Positions 32,432 to 40,077 of a stretch of 64,000 nucleotides of DNA are shown here, in pieces. The notes under the pieces are model-generated. The model was not told where the DNA came from. It ran no database searches and saw only the letters and a program-made list of their open reading frames with translations. Each line of letters begins with the position of its first letter. The first letter of the stretch is position 1. Position numbers and translations under genes: made by a program. The stretch lies in assembly GCF_020166415.1 (NCBI RefSeq), contig NZ_JAIQXV010000016.1, positions 1-64,000 on the forward strand, written 5' to 3'. The stretch comes from Deinococcus multiflagellatus (lineage in GTDB: Bacteria > Deinococcota > Deinococci > Deinococcales > Deinococcaceae).

Positions 32432-33856
32432 ATGCTGCCTGAACCCTTTGTTTCGTACATCACCCAGGAAGTGCTGACTCTGGCCACCACCTTGGAGCGG
32501 CTGGCTGTAGCACCCGATGTGGCTGGCGCCCGGTGGCTCCGAGGCTGGCCCCGGGCCATCATCGGGCGCCCAGAAGATGAGCAGAGCGCCCAGAACATTG
32601 CGGAGAAGTTGCATCGTCACTGGGCGCGGGCCGTCACTCTGGTGGAGGTGGATTGGCGGACCAAAGAACTCTTGTGCCGGCATCTCGATGCGAAAAGCTG
32701 GGAGGTCCACTTTGAAGGCCTTGAAGATTTGGCTGAACCGCACCAGAGCCTGATGGCTGAGCACGTTCAGTCACTCACTCGTGAGGGCTTGACGGAGGCT
32801 CGAATTCGGGAGTGGCTGACCAAGCTGGATGCGGAATATAGCCAGGAGGTTTTGCTCACCACGGTCATTCCCTTGTCGGGCATCCAGACCACCATGTCAT
32901 CGCTCACACTGGGCCCCCTCCGGCTGGTCTCCCGGTACGCCTTGGATGAGGAACTGCGGAGCCACAGCTGGCCTGGCGTTTCCTCATACGCTCAGCAGCG
33001 GCTGGCCGCTCATCTTGCCCAGTCGACAGCGATCACATTTGCCGTCTACAGCGGGACAGGCACCTATCCGAAAGTCGAGGGGGAGGCGATCCGAGCGTTG
33101 CAGCGTCTCTTTGAGCTGCTGTGGTATGCCGCTCCCGTCCTTCGGCCAGGCGAAGCCCTCATGTTCGGTATTTATGGCCAGGTGGCGGCCCGCGAGGTGC
33201 AGCAAGGCTTTCGCAGTTGGGGCGTGACCCACCATACAGACCTGGAAGAGAAGACGGGGGGCGCTATGGATGTCCCTTCTTTTCATGTGCAAGAACTGGT
33301 ACTCAGGGACGAAGATCTTCAAGTGCTGAAGCAGTTGCATGTCTTTGAACTGGCAACCTTTTCGGAGACGAGCAAAGATAGTCTTCTGTCTGTGTTGAGA
33401 GAAGCGGTGCACTGGCTCGCAACGGCCGCGCAGCAAACGAGGCCGCACCATCAGGTGATCAGCCTGGCGACCTGTCTTGAGACCCTCTATGGATCCAGAA
33501 AGGACACGTCTATCTCGCAGTTGGTCAGTGAACGCTGCGCCCTGTCGCTGGCGACCTCCGTAGAAGACCGGCTGGCACTGCAGAGAAAAGTCAAAGACTT
33601 TTATGGGCTGCGCAGCAGCAGTGTGCATGGTCAAGGCGGCAAGGTCACCGCTCAGAACGCCGCAGAATTTCAGCTGCTGGCTTATAAGGCCGTCAGCGCA
33701 TTCATTGACCGGATGGCTTGGTTTCAGAATCGTGACGCCTATGTTGCCCATTTTGAGCGCTGGAAAATGGGGGAGGTGCCGGCACCACTACTTCAGCAGC
33801 AAGCGACGAGAGGCGATCAGCAGACGGACCTCTCAAGGTCTGAGGAGCAGGAATGA
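32432..33856 (+). CDS. ApeA/HEPN-like protein (474 aa)
   Basis: The N-terminal 200 residues are an unassigned mixed domain (LLTTVIPLSGIQTTMSSLTL, LGPLRLVSRYALDEEL). The C-terminal half is helical and contains ISLATCLETLYGSRK and then FYGLRSSSVHGQGGK, an R-x4-H motif in the position where Apea-type HEPN domains carry the catalytic Arg-His (their usual form is R-x-x-x-x-HG). HEPN proteins of this group are RNases in phage defence. ATG 32432 is leaderless. A terminator-like hairpin follows. The family assignment rests on the motif and its context. Confidence 0.65.
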   Translation: MLPEPFVSYITQEVLTLATTLERLAVAPDVAGARWLRGWPRAIIGRPEDEQSAQNIAEKLHRHWARAVTLVEVDWRTKELLCRHLDAKSWEVHFEGLEDLAEPHQSLMAEHVQSLTREGLTEARIREWLTKLDAEYSQEVLLTTVIPLSGIQTTMSSLTLGPLRLVSRYALDEELRSHSWPGVSSYAQQRLAAHLAQSTAITFAVYSGTGTYPKVEGEAIRALQRLFELLWYAAPVLRPGEALMFGIYGQVAAREVQQGFRSWGVTHHTDLEEKTGGAMDVPSFHVQELVLRDEDLQVLKQLHVFELATFSETSKDSLLSVLREAVHWLATAAQQTRPHHQVISLATCLETLYGSRKDTSISQLVSERCALSLATSVEDRLALQRKVKDFYGLRSSSVHGQGGKVTAQNAAEFQLLAYKAVSAFIDRMAWFQNRDAYVAHFERWKMGEVPAPLLQQQATRGDQQTDLSRSEEQE

Positions 33857-33895
33857 GAGCGGCATCCCCTTTCAGGGCCGCGCTTACCTGTGGCT

Positions 33896-33927
33896 GTGAA
33901 GAGGCAAGTTCCCGCCCTCTTCACTTT
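33896..33927. terminator. Terminator between convergent genes
   Basis: GTGAAGAGG (33896-33904) pairs with CCTCTTCAC (33916-33924), followed by TTT, between genes ending at 33856 (plus) and 33958 (minus). Confidence 0.65.
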
Positions 33928-33957
33928 AAAAGCCCCTGACGCCAGCCTGAGCCGCCT

Positions 33958-35328
33958 TCAGTCCTCACGGCCGCCCCGGGCCCGGTTGCAATACCGGTGG
34001 GTCAGTCGGGCATTCTCCGGAATGGTCTGCCCGCCCCGCCAGTAATGCACGATGTGGTCGACTTCAGCGTCGTCCAGCGTTTGAATCTGCTGACTGCAGA
34101 TCGCGCAGCTGGAGTCCGCCTCAAAGAGGGCCTTTTTGAGTTTTCGGCTGAACGTTCGGCTGTCGGACCTGGGTGGGCCCACGACGGCGTCCATGCGCCG
34201 GCGCCACGTGTCTGCCCGGTACCGCACGCGGTCGGCCTTGTCGCCCGTGCTGGTGACATATTCCGCAAAGGTCGCGTCGTAGGTCATGACATCGAGGAAT
34301 TCTTCGTAGATCCGGTCGGCGTTCGGAATGATGTCGGACTTCTGGTAAAAGCTGAAGGTGTACAGCAGAGTGTCCCAGAGGGCAAAGTTCAGGCGCTCTT
34401 CCCACATGCCGTCCGGCTGAGTGGCGGTGCCTGGCTGGTACCGGCGAAAGGCTCGGGGTCCAAAGACAGCCCAGGCCATGTCAATGGAGCGGGTGAACAA
34501 CTCTTCAAGGTGTTTCAGCGCTGCGTCAGACGGGTCACGGTGGTCTTCCAGTTCCCGGTTCATCACCTGCTTCATGTTGCCCCGGTAATGCAGGTGCGTC
34601 AGCCGTTGGAGCGCAAAAAACCGCAGAATTAGCTGTCGGTCGGCCATCCGATTGTGTGGGGCACTCAGACCCTGGATGTCCAGGAACGGTTTGTACTGGC
34701 TGATCTGAGCGAGCAGGGTGTTGTACCGGCCGCGGTAGACGCAATTACGGAGCTCCTGGTCATTCAGCTTTTCGGCGCCGAGATTGAGCCGCTCAAACAC
34801 TTCAAATTTGACGTCTGGGTGGGACTCAGCCTTGATGACGATGACCCGCAGGGTGGCCTCAAGAATCAAGTTCTGCGTCGCGCTGTCCAGATCGGAAAAC
34901 CGCTTGCCGTTCAGTTCATTCAGCACCTGCAGGCCACTGAGTTTGAAGTCCCGTTTCTGCCCGCTGGGTCCGGGAAAGGTCCCGGCCACGAAGGCGCTGA
35001 TGCTGGTGAGCCGCTGCTGTCCGTCCACGACGTCCTGTTTGCCACCAGCAGCTTCGGCCACATACACCACGGGAATAGGAATGTTCAGCAGCAAAGACTC
35101 AATCAAGCGGCTGGCCTTGGTGCTGTTCCAGACGAAGTTGCGCTGAAACTCAGGCTGCAAGATCAAAGCCCCGCGACTAATCCTCCCACACAGCGTTTCT
35201 ACGGGCAGATCTTGAATGACCGTTTGCACCCGCCGCTCGTGCTTGGGAATGTCCAGGGCCGGTAGGTCCTGCTCGGGGGTGTCACTGTTCAGCGTGTCGG
35301 GCTCATTCCGGCCTTGGGTGTCCAGCAT
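33958..35328 (-). CDS. DUF262 (GmrSD/Dnd-type) protein with C-terminal HNH nuclease
   Basis: The start was set at ATG complement 35326-35328 because TACAGT lies 7 bases upstream (leaderless). Residues about 25-300 are a DUF262 domain: LQPEFQRNFVWNSTKASRLI, IPIPVVYVAE, the nucleotide-site DGQQR, and VFERLNLGAEKLNDQELRNC. The C-terminal 60 residues form an HNH endonuclease with CAICSQQI, DDAEVDHIVHYWRGG and NARLTHRYCNRARGG. DUF262 plus HNH proteins resemble type IV restriction enzymes of the GmrSD group, which attack modified phage DNA and use nucleotides. All expected Cys, Asp, His and Asn residues are visible. Confidence 0.88.
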   Translation of the reverse strand: MLDTQGRNEPDTLNSDTPEQDLPALDIPKHERRVQTVIQDLPVETLCGRISRGALILQPEFQRNFVWNSTKASRLIESLLLNIPIPVVYVAEAAGGKQDVVDGQQRLTSISAFVAGTFPGPSGQKRDFKLSGLQVLNELNGKRFSDLDSATQNLILEATLRVIVIKAESHPDVKFEVFERLNLGAEKLNDQELRNCVYRGRYNTLLAQISQYKPFLDIQGLSAPHNRMADRQLILRFFALQRLTHLHYRGNMKQVMNRELEDHRDPSDAALKHLEELFTRSIDMAWAVFGPRAFRRYQPGTATQPDGMWEERLNFALWDTLLYTFSFYQKSDIIPNADRIYEEFLDVMTYDATFAEYVTSTGDKADRVRYRADTWRRRMDAVVGPPRSDSRTFSRKLKKALFEADSSCAICSQQIQTLDDAEVDHIVHYWRGGQTIPENARLTHRYCNRARGGRED

Positions 35329-35427
35329 GACGTTCACTGTATCCAACGGCGGGCGGCATACCGGGCAAAAACTGGCGGCGATGGGAGTATCCACACGAAC
35401 TTGTGGCGCGCGGTTGACCCCTCTTCC

Positions 35428-37401
35428 TCAGGCCACCGGCTCCAACGCCGCAAGCGCGCCGCTCACCTGCTGCATGATGTGCCAGGCGACCTGGCTGGGG
35501 TTGAGCCCCGACGGGTGCAGCAGGAACGGCACCCCTGCCTCGCGGGCAGCTTCACGCAGCGACGCGTGGGCGTGCGCTCCCCACCGCAGCGCGAAAATCG
35601 CCAGTGCAGTGCCGGGCTGCCGCAGGTGAGGCGCCGCCTGCAGGCCGTGGTCGTAGCGCCGCGACGGAATCCAATCCAGGTCTGAGAGCCCCAGCGCCTC
35701 CACCAGCGCCTGCCGGTGGGCCGGGTCCGGCACCCCTCCCAGCAGCACCACCCGCCGGCCCCGCAGCAGCCGGCGGGCCTGACTCACGTGCACCGGCCAC
35801 GCCGGTGTCTGCATCACCCGGGCAGGTCGCGACTCCGGCACAGTGAGCACCGGCACAGGGTCCGCCGTGGTCACCGGCTCGTCTAGAGGCACAGCCACCG
35901 GCCGCGCTTTCACCAGCTGCACCTGCTGGGCATACGTGGTCACCGCGTCATCCAGCTGAGCCGGAGTCAAGGGCACCGATGCCAGGGGAACCGTCACCCC
36001 AGCGGCCCGGATCAGCCCGGCCAGCGTCTCCAGTTCTGGGAGCCCATGTCCCTGACGGCGCACCACGCCCGCCAGGTGACCGGCCAGCTGATGCAGTGAC
36101 GTCCACAGCCCCAGGTGGTCCGGGGCCGAGTCCAGCAGGGTCAGGTTCATGACCACCAGGTGCAGGGCGTGTTCGAGGGTGAGGGCGTCGTCTGGACGCC
36201 GGGGGGGCCAGGCCCAGAGGGGGTCCACTCCGCCGAGTTCCGCCGCGGCAGCTAGGGTGGCACTGAGGGCCATGCCCTGGCTGCGGGGCGAGGTGACCAG
36301 CGCCCAGCGCGCCACCAGGGTCAGGCGCACCTGATCCCGGGCCGAGAGCGGCTGGGGCCGCTCATGCAGGTCGTCAAACATGGTCCAGAGCACGTCATCG
36401 GTGGTGCGGCTGTACGCCGTGGCGTGCCCCGCCGCCACATGCCGGGCCCGGCGCAGGGCGTGCGCAGCGTCGAGCAGGGCGTTTGGTGCGACCGGCACGA
36501 CCGTTCCCGGCTGAAACGCCCAGAGTCGGGGCCGACCGATCTCCCGGTGGAGGGCCTGCAGCTCGGTCCACAGGGCCCGCAGCTCGCCGGCGGGGGCGCA
36601 GCGCCGGGCGGCCAGGCTCTGGGCGCTCAGGACCACGCTGGCGGCGGCGGTCAGCAGGTCCAGCACGTCCAGATTTGGCAGCTGTCCGCGCGCTTTGGTC
36701 CACAGAGCCAGGGTGGCCCCCAGTGCCAGGGCGTGAGCGAGATCGTCCGCCACCGCGTTCTCGCCGAAAGGCCGCGCCGGTGTCTCGCGGGGCTGAGCCC
36801 AGGCCTCCAAGCGGGTGTGCCGCTCAGGTACCGGCCCTTGGTCAAAGGGCGGCCCGACCAGCGCAAACCGGTCGGTGGGCGCTGGCGCCATCAGGAGATC
36901 CAGCCAGACGGGCAGCGTGCCCTCCGTGAACGCTTCGTCCACCGTCAGGCCACTCTGGTGGGCGAGGGTCAAGAGCACCAGAGCCGCTTCGGGGAGTTCC
37001 TCTAGAAACAGCGCGGAGCCGTCTCCAGGCACACCGGCCTGCTCCAGCCGTTTCTCCAGGCGCAGGGCCAGAGGCGTGCAGCTGAGATCCACGGTGTACA
37101 GCGTCAGGACCACCCCCAGGGCCCAGTCGTGGGTCTCAGGCGTCCAGCGGACCCGGGCGGTGTCTAAGAGTCGCCAGACGAGGGCACTGAGCCGCAGGAG
37201 CAGCGCCGCGCGCACCACGGCAGCGGTGCCCTGGGCAAAGAGCTGCTGGGCCCAGCCTGGGAGGTCCGGGCCGCCCTCCGGGTGGGTGTCCAGCCAGTCC
37301 TGGAGCTGCTGCGCAGCGGCGTCAATCTCCCGCGCCTCCACGGGCATCTGGTCGAGTGGCCGCAGGCTTGGGGTGGGGGGCCGTGCCGGTCGAAGCGCCA
37401 T
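35428..37401 (-). CDS. Large helical protein with C-terminal DUF2325-like domain (657 aa)
   Basis: Residues 1-500 are helical, Leu/Ala-rich and unassigned. About 510-545 is a Pro/Val linker. The C-terminal 110 residues (RRVVLLGGVPDPAHRQALVE, LGLSDLDWIPSRRYDHGLQA, LAIFALRWGAHAHASLREAA) match the DUF2325 pattern of a Rossmann-like V-x-x-x-G-G strand and a late S/A-H. DUF2325 proteins are found near defence and repeat-associated genes and have no known activity. ATG complement 37399-37401 follows a CACCGT -10 at 7 bases; an upstream GTG 37410 overlaps it. It is divergent from the peroxiredoxin fusion. Confidence 0.65.
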   Translation of the reverse strand: MALRPARPPTPSLRPLDQMPVEAREIDAAAQQLQDWLDTHPEGGPDLPGWAQQLFAQGTAAVVRAALLLRLSALVWRLLDTARVRWTPETHDWALGVVLTLYTVDLSCTPLALRLEKRLEQAGVPGDGSALFLEELPEAALVLLTLAHQSGLTVDEAFTEGTLPVWLDLLMAPAPTDRFALVGPPFDQGPVPERHTRLEAWAQPRETPARPFGENAVADDLAHALALGATLALWTKARGQLPNLDVLDLLTAAASVVLSAQSLAARRCAPAGELRALWTELQALHREIGRPRLWAFQPGTVVPVAPNALLDAAHALRRARHVAAGHATAYSRTTDDVLWTMFDDLHERPQPLSARDQVRLTLVARWALVTSPRSQGMALSATLAAAAELGGVDPLWAWPPRRPDDALTLEHALHLVVMNLTLLDSAPDHLGLWTSLHQLAGHLAGVVRRQGHGLPELETLAGLIRAAGVTVPLASVPLTPAQLDDAVTTYAQQVQLVKARPVAVPLDEPVTTADPVPVLTVPESRPARVMQTPAWPVHVSQARRLLRGRRVVLLGGVPDPAHRQALVEALGLSDLDWIPSRRYDHGLQAAPHLRQPGTALAIFALRWGAHAHASLREAAREAGVPFLLHPSGLNPSQVAWHIMQQVSGALAALEPVA

Positions 37402-37544
37402 GCCGCTCACGGTGTGTGCGCGCGAGTGGCGGGCACAAGGGGAAGAGCGTCACCCGCCTGACCGGCGGGTGTGCAGCCGTCTACCGCACCCTTGAGTTCG
37501 CGAACAAAACTCTCGCGCCGTCAAGCTGCGGTCGAGGAGGCTGT
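37402..37544. promoter_or_regulatory. Divergent control region with element copies and a hairpin
   Basis: Minus strand: an ACTCGCGC element and a CACCGT -10 (complement 37409-37414) before ATG 37401. Plus strand: AAAACTCTCGCGC ends at 37518, then GAGGAGG before ATG 37545. In between, CACCCGCC (37451-37458) pairs with GGCGGGTG (37464-37471), another member of the CACCC hairpin family. Confidence 0.5.
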
Positions 37545-38753
37545 ATGCACACCCTAACCGCACTTCACCAAGTCCCCCTGACCACTGGCCCGCGGACCCT
37601 GTCCCTTCACGCGCCAGAAGTGGCGTTTACGGCCGCTGTGGCCCTGTCGGGGGGCGACGTGTGCGGGGTGCAGAGCCCCGTGACCCCCAGCTGGCACACC
37701 ACCCTGCGTCAGCATGGGGTTCACCCGGCCACCCTGGTCGACGCCCAGGATCAGGCCCGCCACCTGGGCCAGGCGCTGGCCTACCTTCAGCGCCGGGGCG
37801 TGATCACCGCCGAAGAACTCGCGCACCTGGCCCAGGAACGCCTGCTGCACGCCCTGCTGCCCCTGTTGCCCTACCGGGTGGAGATGACGATTCGCCCCAG
37901 CGCGGGGGCGCCCCTGGAACAGACCCCCCGGGTTCCGGTGCTGGAGGGGGTCAAGGCGTTGGCGGCGCTGCAACCGGCGGGCCGCCCCGTCCATCTCTCT
38001 TTACAACAGGCGTACGCGGCGTCCCCCGCCCAGGTGGTGCTGGAAGACGACGGCACGCCGGCGGCGCTGGTCTACCGCGCCGCCCTGCAGGGGATGACTC
38101 TGCAGGAGATGGCCCGGCGCCTGCCGCTGCGGTGGGATGAGTTGCGGCGCACGGTGCTGACGCTGACCGCCGCCGGTGACATCTGGCCGGCCGAACAGAC
38201 CCGGCCTGGCCGCGTGCAGCCTCAGCTCCAGGCGGGCGAACTGGCGCCCGACTTCATCCTGCCCGCCCTGGTCGGCCCCCCGGTGCGGTTGTCCTCGCTG
38301 CGGGGCGGGCGCGTCTGGTTGAGCTTCAACCGCCAATCGACCTGCGCCATCTGCAATCCGCACCACGCCGCTGTGATCGCCGTCCAGCCAGGGCTCAGGG
38401 CGGCCGGCGTGCAGACGGTGAGCATCTGGGGCAGCAGTGTGGCTGACCTGGCCGGCGGCATCGGGCGGCAACATCCGCCGTACGCGGTGCTGGCGGACCC
38501 CGGCGACGTCACCTATGACCGCTACGGCCTGCACCGCAGCCTGAGCGGCACCCTGGACCCGCGCAATGTGGCCACGATGGTGAAGGGCTTCCGGATGATG
38601 GGGGCGAAGGCCCTGAAAAGTGACGGGGAGCTCCTACGGATGCCGGCGGAATTCCTGATCGAGCCGGACGGGCGGGTCTCGCGCGCCCACTACGCCGCGT
38701 TCGGAGCGGACTTTCTGCCGCTGGAAGACGTGCTGGCCTGGGCGCAGTCGTGA
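37545..38753 (+). CDS. Peroxiredoxin-like (AhpC/TSA) domain fused to an N-terminal DUF4388-like domain
   Basis: Residues about 1-150 resemble the DUF4388/PATAN module used in bacterial signalling (LSLHAPEVAFTAAVALSGGD, HLGQALAYLQRRGVITAEEL, LLPYRVEMTI). A short helix-turn-helix-like part (about 185-220: GMTLQEMARRLPLRWDELRR) follows. The C-terminal 180 residues are a peroxiredoxin-like fold (GELAPDFILPALVGPPVRLS, FNRQSTCAICNPHHAAVI, VLADPGDVTYDRYGL, EFLIEPDGRVSRAHYAAFGA). The cysteines in CAICN replace the usual peroxidatic TxxC. ATG 37545 has GAGGAGG upstream. The N-terminal domain assignments are tentative. Confidence 0.7.
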   Translation: MHTLTALHQVPLTTGPRTLSLHAPEVAFTAAVALSGGDVCGVQSPVTPSWHTTLRQHGVHPATLVDAQDQARHLGQALAYLQRRGVITAEELAHLAQERLLHALLPLLPYRVEMTIRPSAGAPLEQTPRVPVLEGVKALAALQPAGRPVHLSLQQAYAASPAQVVLEDDGTPAALVYRAALQGMTLQEMARRLPLRWDELRRTVLTLTAAGDIWPAEQTRPGRVQPQLQAGELAPDFILPALVGPPVRLSSLRGGRVWLSFNRQSTCAICNPHHAAVIAVQPGLRAAGVQTVSIWGSSVADLAGGIGRQHPPYAVLADPGDVTYDRYGLHRSLSGTLDPRNVATMVKGFRMMGAKALKSDGELLRMPAEFLIEPDGRVSRAHYAAFGADFLPLEDVLAWAQS

Positions 38754-38896
38754 CCGGGCTGGAGGGGCTGCTGGTGGCCCTCGACCTGCTGTGCCTGGCA
38801 CTGATGTGCACCCGGCCTGGGCAGCGAGCGGGTCTGAGGGCCAAGTGGTCAGCCCGGGGAGCTTGTCCGGGCCCCAGGCCGCGGTTGAGACACTGA
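38750..38896 (+). CDS. Possible coupled small membrane peptide (48 aa)
   Basis: GTG 38750 overlaps the TGA of the peroxiredoxin gene (GTGA). The 48-codon frame begins with a hydrophobic stretch (LEGLLVALDLLCLALMC) and ends with an Arg/Pro-rich tail. Short, no family; support is mainly the overlap and the hydrophobic profile. It could be a truncated membrane protein. Confidence 0.3.
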   Translation: MTGLEGLLVALDLLCLALMCTRPGQRAGLRAKWSARGACPGPRPRLRH

Positions 38897-38901
38897 CACC
38901 G

Positions 38902-38924
38902 CGCCCCAGTGATGCACTGGGGCG
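38902..38924 (+). terminator. Hairpin, probable terminator after the peroxiredoxin gene
   Basis: CGCCCCAGT (38902-38910) and ACTGGGGCG (38916-38924), perfect 9-base arms with a 5-base loop, no T-run. Confidence 0.45.
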
Positions 38925-39094
38925 ACCCGTCCACAGGAAGGCTCATCCTTTGCTACATTGCGGGCGGAACCTCATCCTCTGCCTCACGCCGGGGCCGAAC
39001 AGGACTGCAGCGAATACACTTCACCCACTGTCAACCCGTCTCATCCCACTGGGCGTGAACGAATACCGGCGTGCACGCTCAACAGGGGAGACCG

Positions 39095-39958
39095 ATGTTG
39101 ACACTTCAACTGCACGCCGCCCTGGCCACGGCCATCCAGACCTACGCCCAGCGCTTTCAGGGTGGCCGCGTTCAGCGCACGACTGCCCTGAATGCGGCAG
39201 GCATGCTGCTCGGATACCCGAACCACCGCATGGCCCGGTATGACCTGGAGGCTGGCGACGAGCCCAGTGTGGCGGAGATCATTCTTGGCCAGACCTACCT
39301 CACCCGGGCGGAGCAAGCGCTTCATCACGTAGCGAGACAAAGCAACCACACGGGACTGCTGACCCCTGTAGATGCCGCCGCGTTTGCGCAGGAGATGTTG
39401 GTGTCATATGACCTCGCCCTCTGGCAAGCACTCGGGATCGATGAAGAAGCGTTGTGGGCGCTGGTCGATCCGGGCCACAGCACCGTGGTCGCGGATGCCC
39501 GGCCCTGGGTGTGCCGTGCCTTGCAACGGGGACTGGCCTACGTGCTGGGCCAGCGCTACATCGGGCAATTTGGCATGATCGACAATCAGCGGTTCTACAC
39601 TGTCATCCAACGCCAGCAACTGGCTGACGTCAATGGGTCTTCACCACGAACAGGGCGAGTTCGCCGGGGGATGGAATTTAGCTATCAGAAGCTGCGGCCC
39701 AACATTTTTTACCGCGCCCGTGTGGATTTCTCGACACCACGGCTGGCTCTGCCCTTCCTGACGCCAGAGATGGAGGCCGACTACGACGCGTACATGATGA
39801 GCCTGTGCGACAGCGTGCACGCGGTGTACGCCCAGCCATCCCAACAGGCGGCCACCGCGTGGGCCAACCTGTGTGGATCTTCCCCAGTTAGAGAGGGTTT
39901 CACGCTCATCAGTGTGGCAGGTGACCGGTTGAACTTTGAATGGGTGCCTACCCGGTAA
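39095..39958 (+). CDS. Hypothetical protein (287 aa)
   Basis: Not recognised. ATG 39095 has AGGGGAG 7 bases upstream, and a possible -10 TACACT lies at 39015-39020, so this gene has a leader, unlike most here. The protein is soluble and mixed, with a helical N-terminal half (LATAIQTYAQRFQGGRVQRT, AEIILGQTYLTRAEQALHHV) and a beta-type C-terminal half ending TLISVAGDRLNFEWVPT. No cofactor or catalytic motif stands out. A strong terminator follows. Confidence 0.65.
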   Translation: MLTLQLHAALATAIQTYAQRFQGGRVQRTTALNAAGMLLGYPNHRMARYDLEAGDEPSVAEIILGQTYLTRAEQALHHVARQSNHTGLLTPVDAAAFAQEMLVSYDLALWQALGIDEEALWALVDPGHSTVVADARPWVCRALQRGLAYVLGQRYIGQFGMIDNQRFYTVIQRQQLADVNGSSPRTGRVRRGMEFSYQKLRPNIFYRARVDFSTPRLALPFLTPEMEADYDAYMMSLCDSVHAVYAQPSQQAATAWANLCGSSPVREGFTLISVAGDRLNFEWVPTR

Positions 39959-39975
39959 GGCCCCAGGGGACGCGA

Positions 39976-40008
39976 AGAGTGCTGAGGCCAGGCCTCAGCA
40001 CTCTTTTT
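39976..40008 (+). terminator. Strong rho-independent terminator
   Basis: AGAGTGCTGAGG (39976-39987) and CCTCAGCACTCT (39993-40004), perfect 12-base arms, followed by TTTTT, between convergent genes. Confidence 0.9.
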
Positions 40009-40077
40009 GAGCCCATGGAGACAGAGAAAACATCACTTGGACGTCACGGGTGTAGCCCAGGCTGGTTTTGGGAATCT

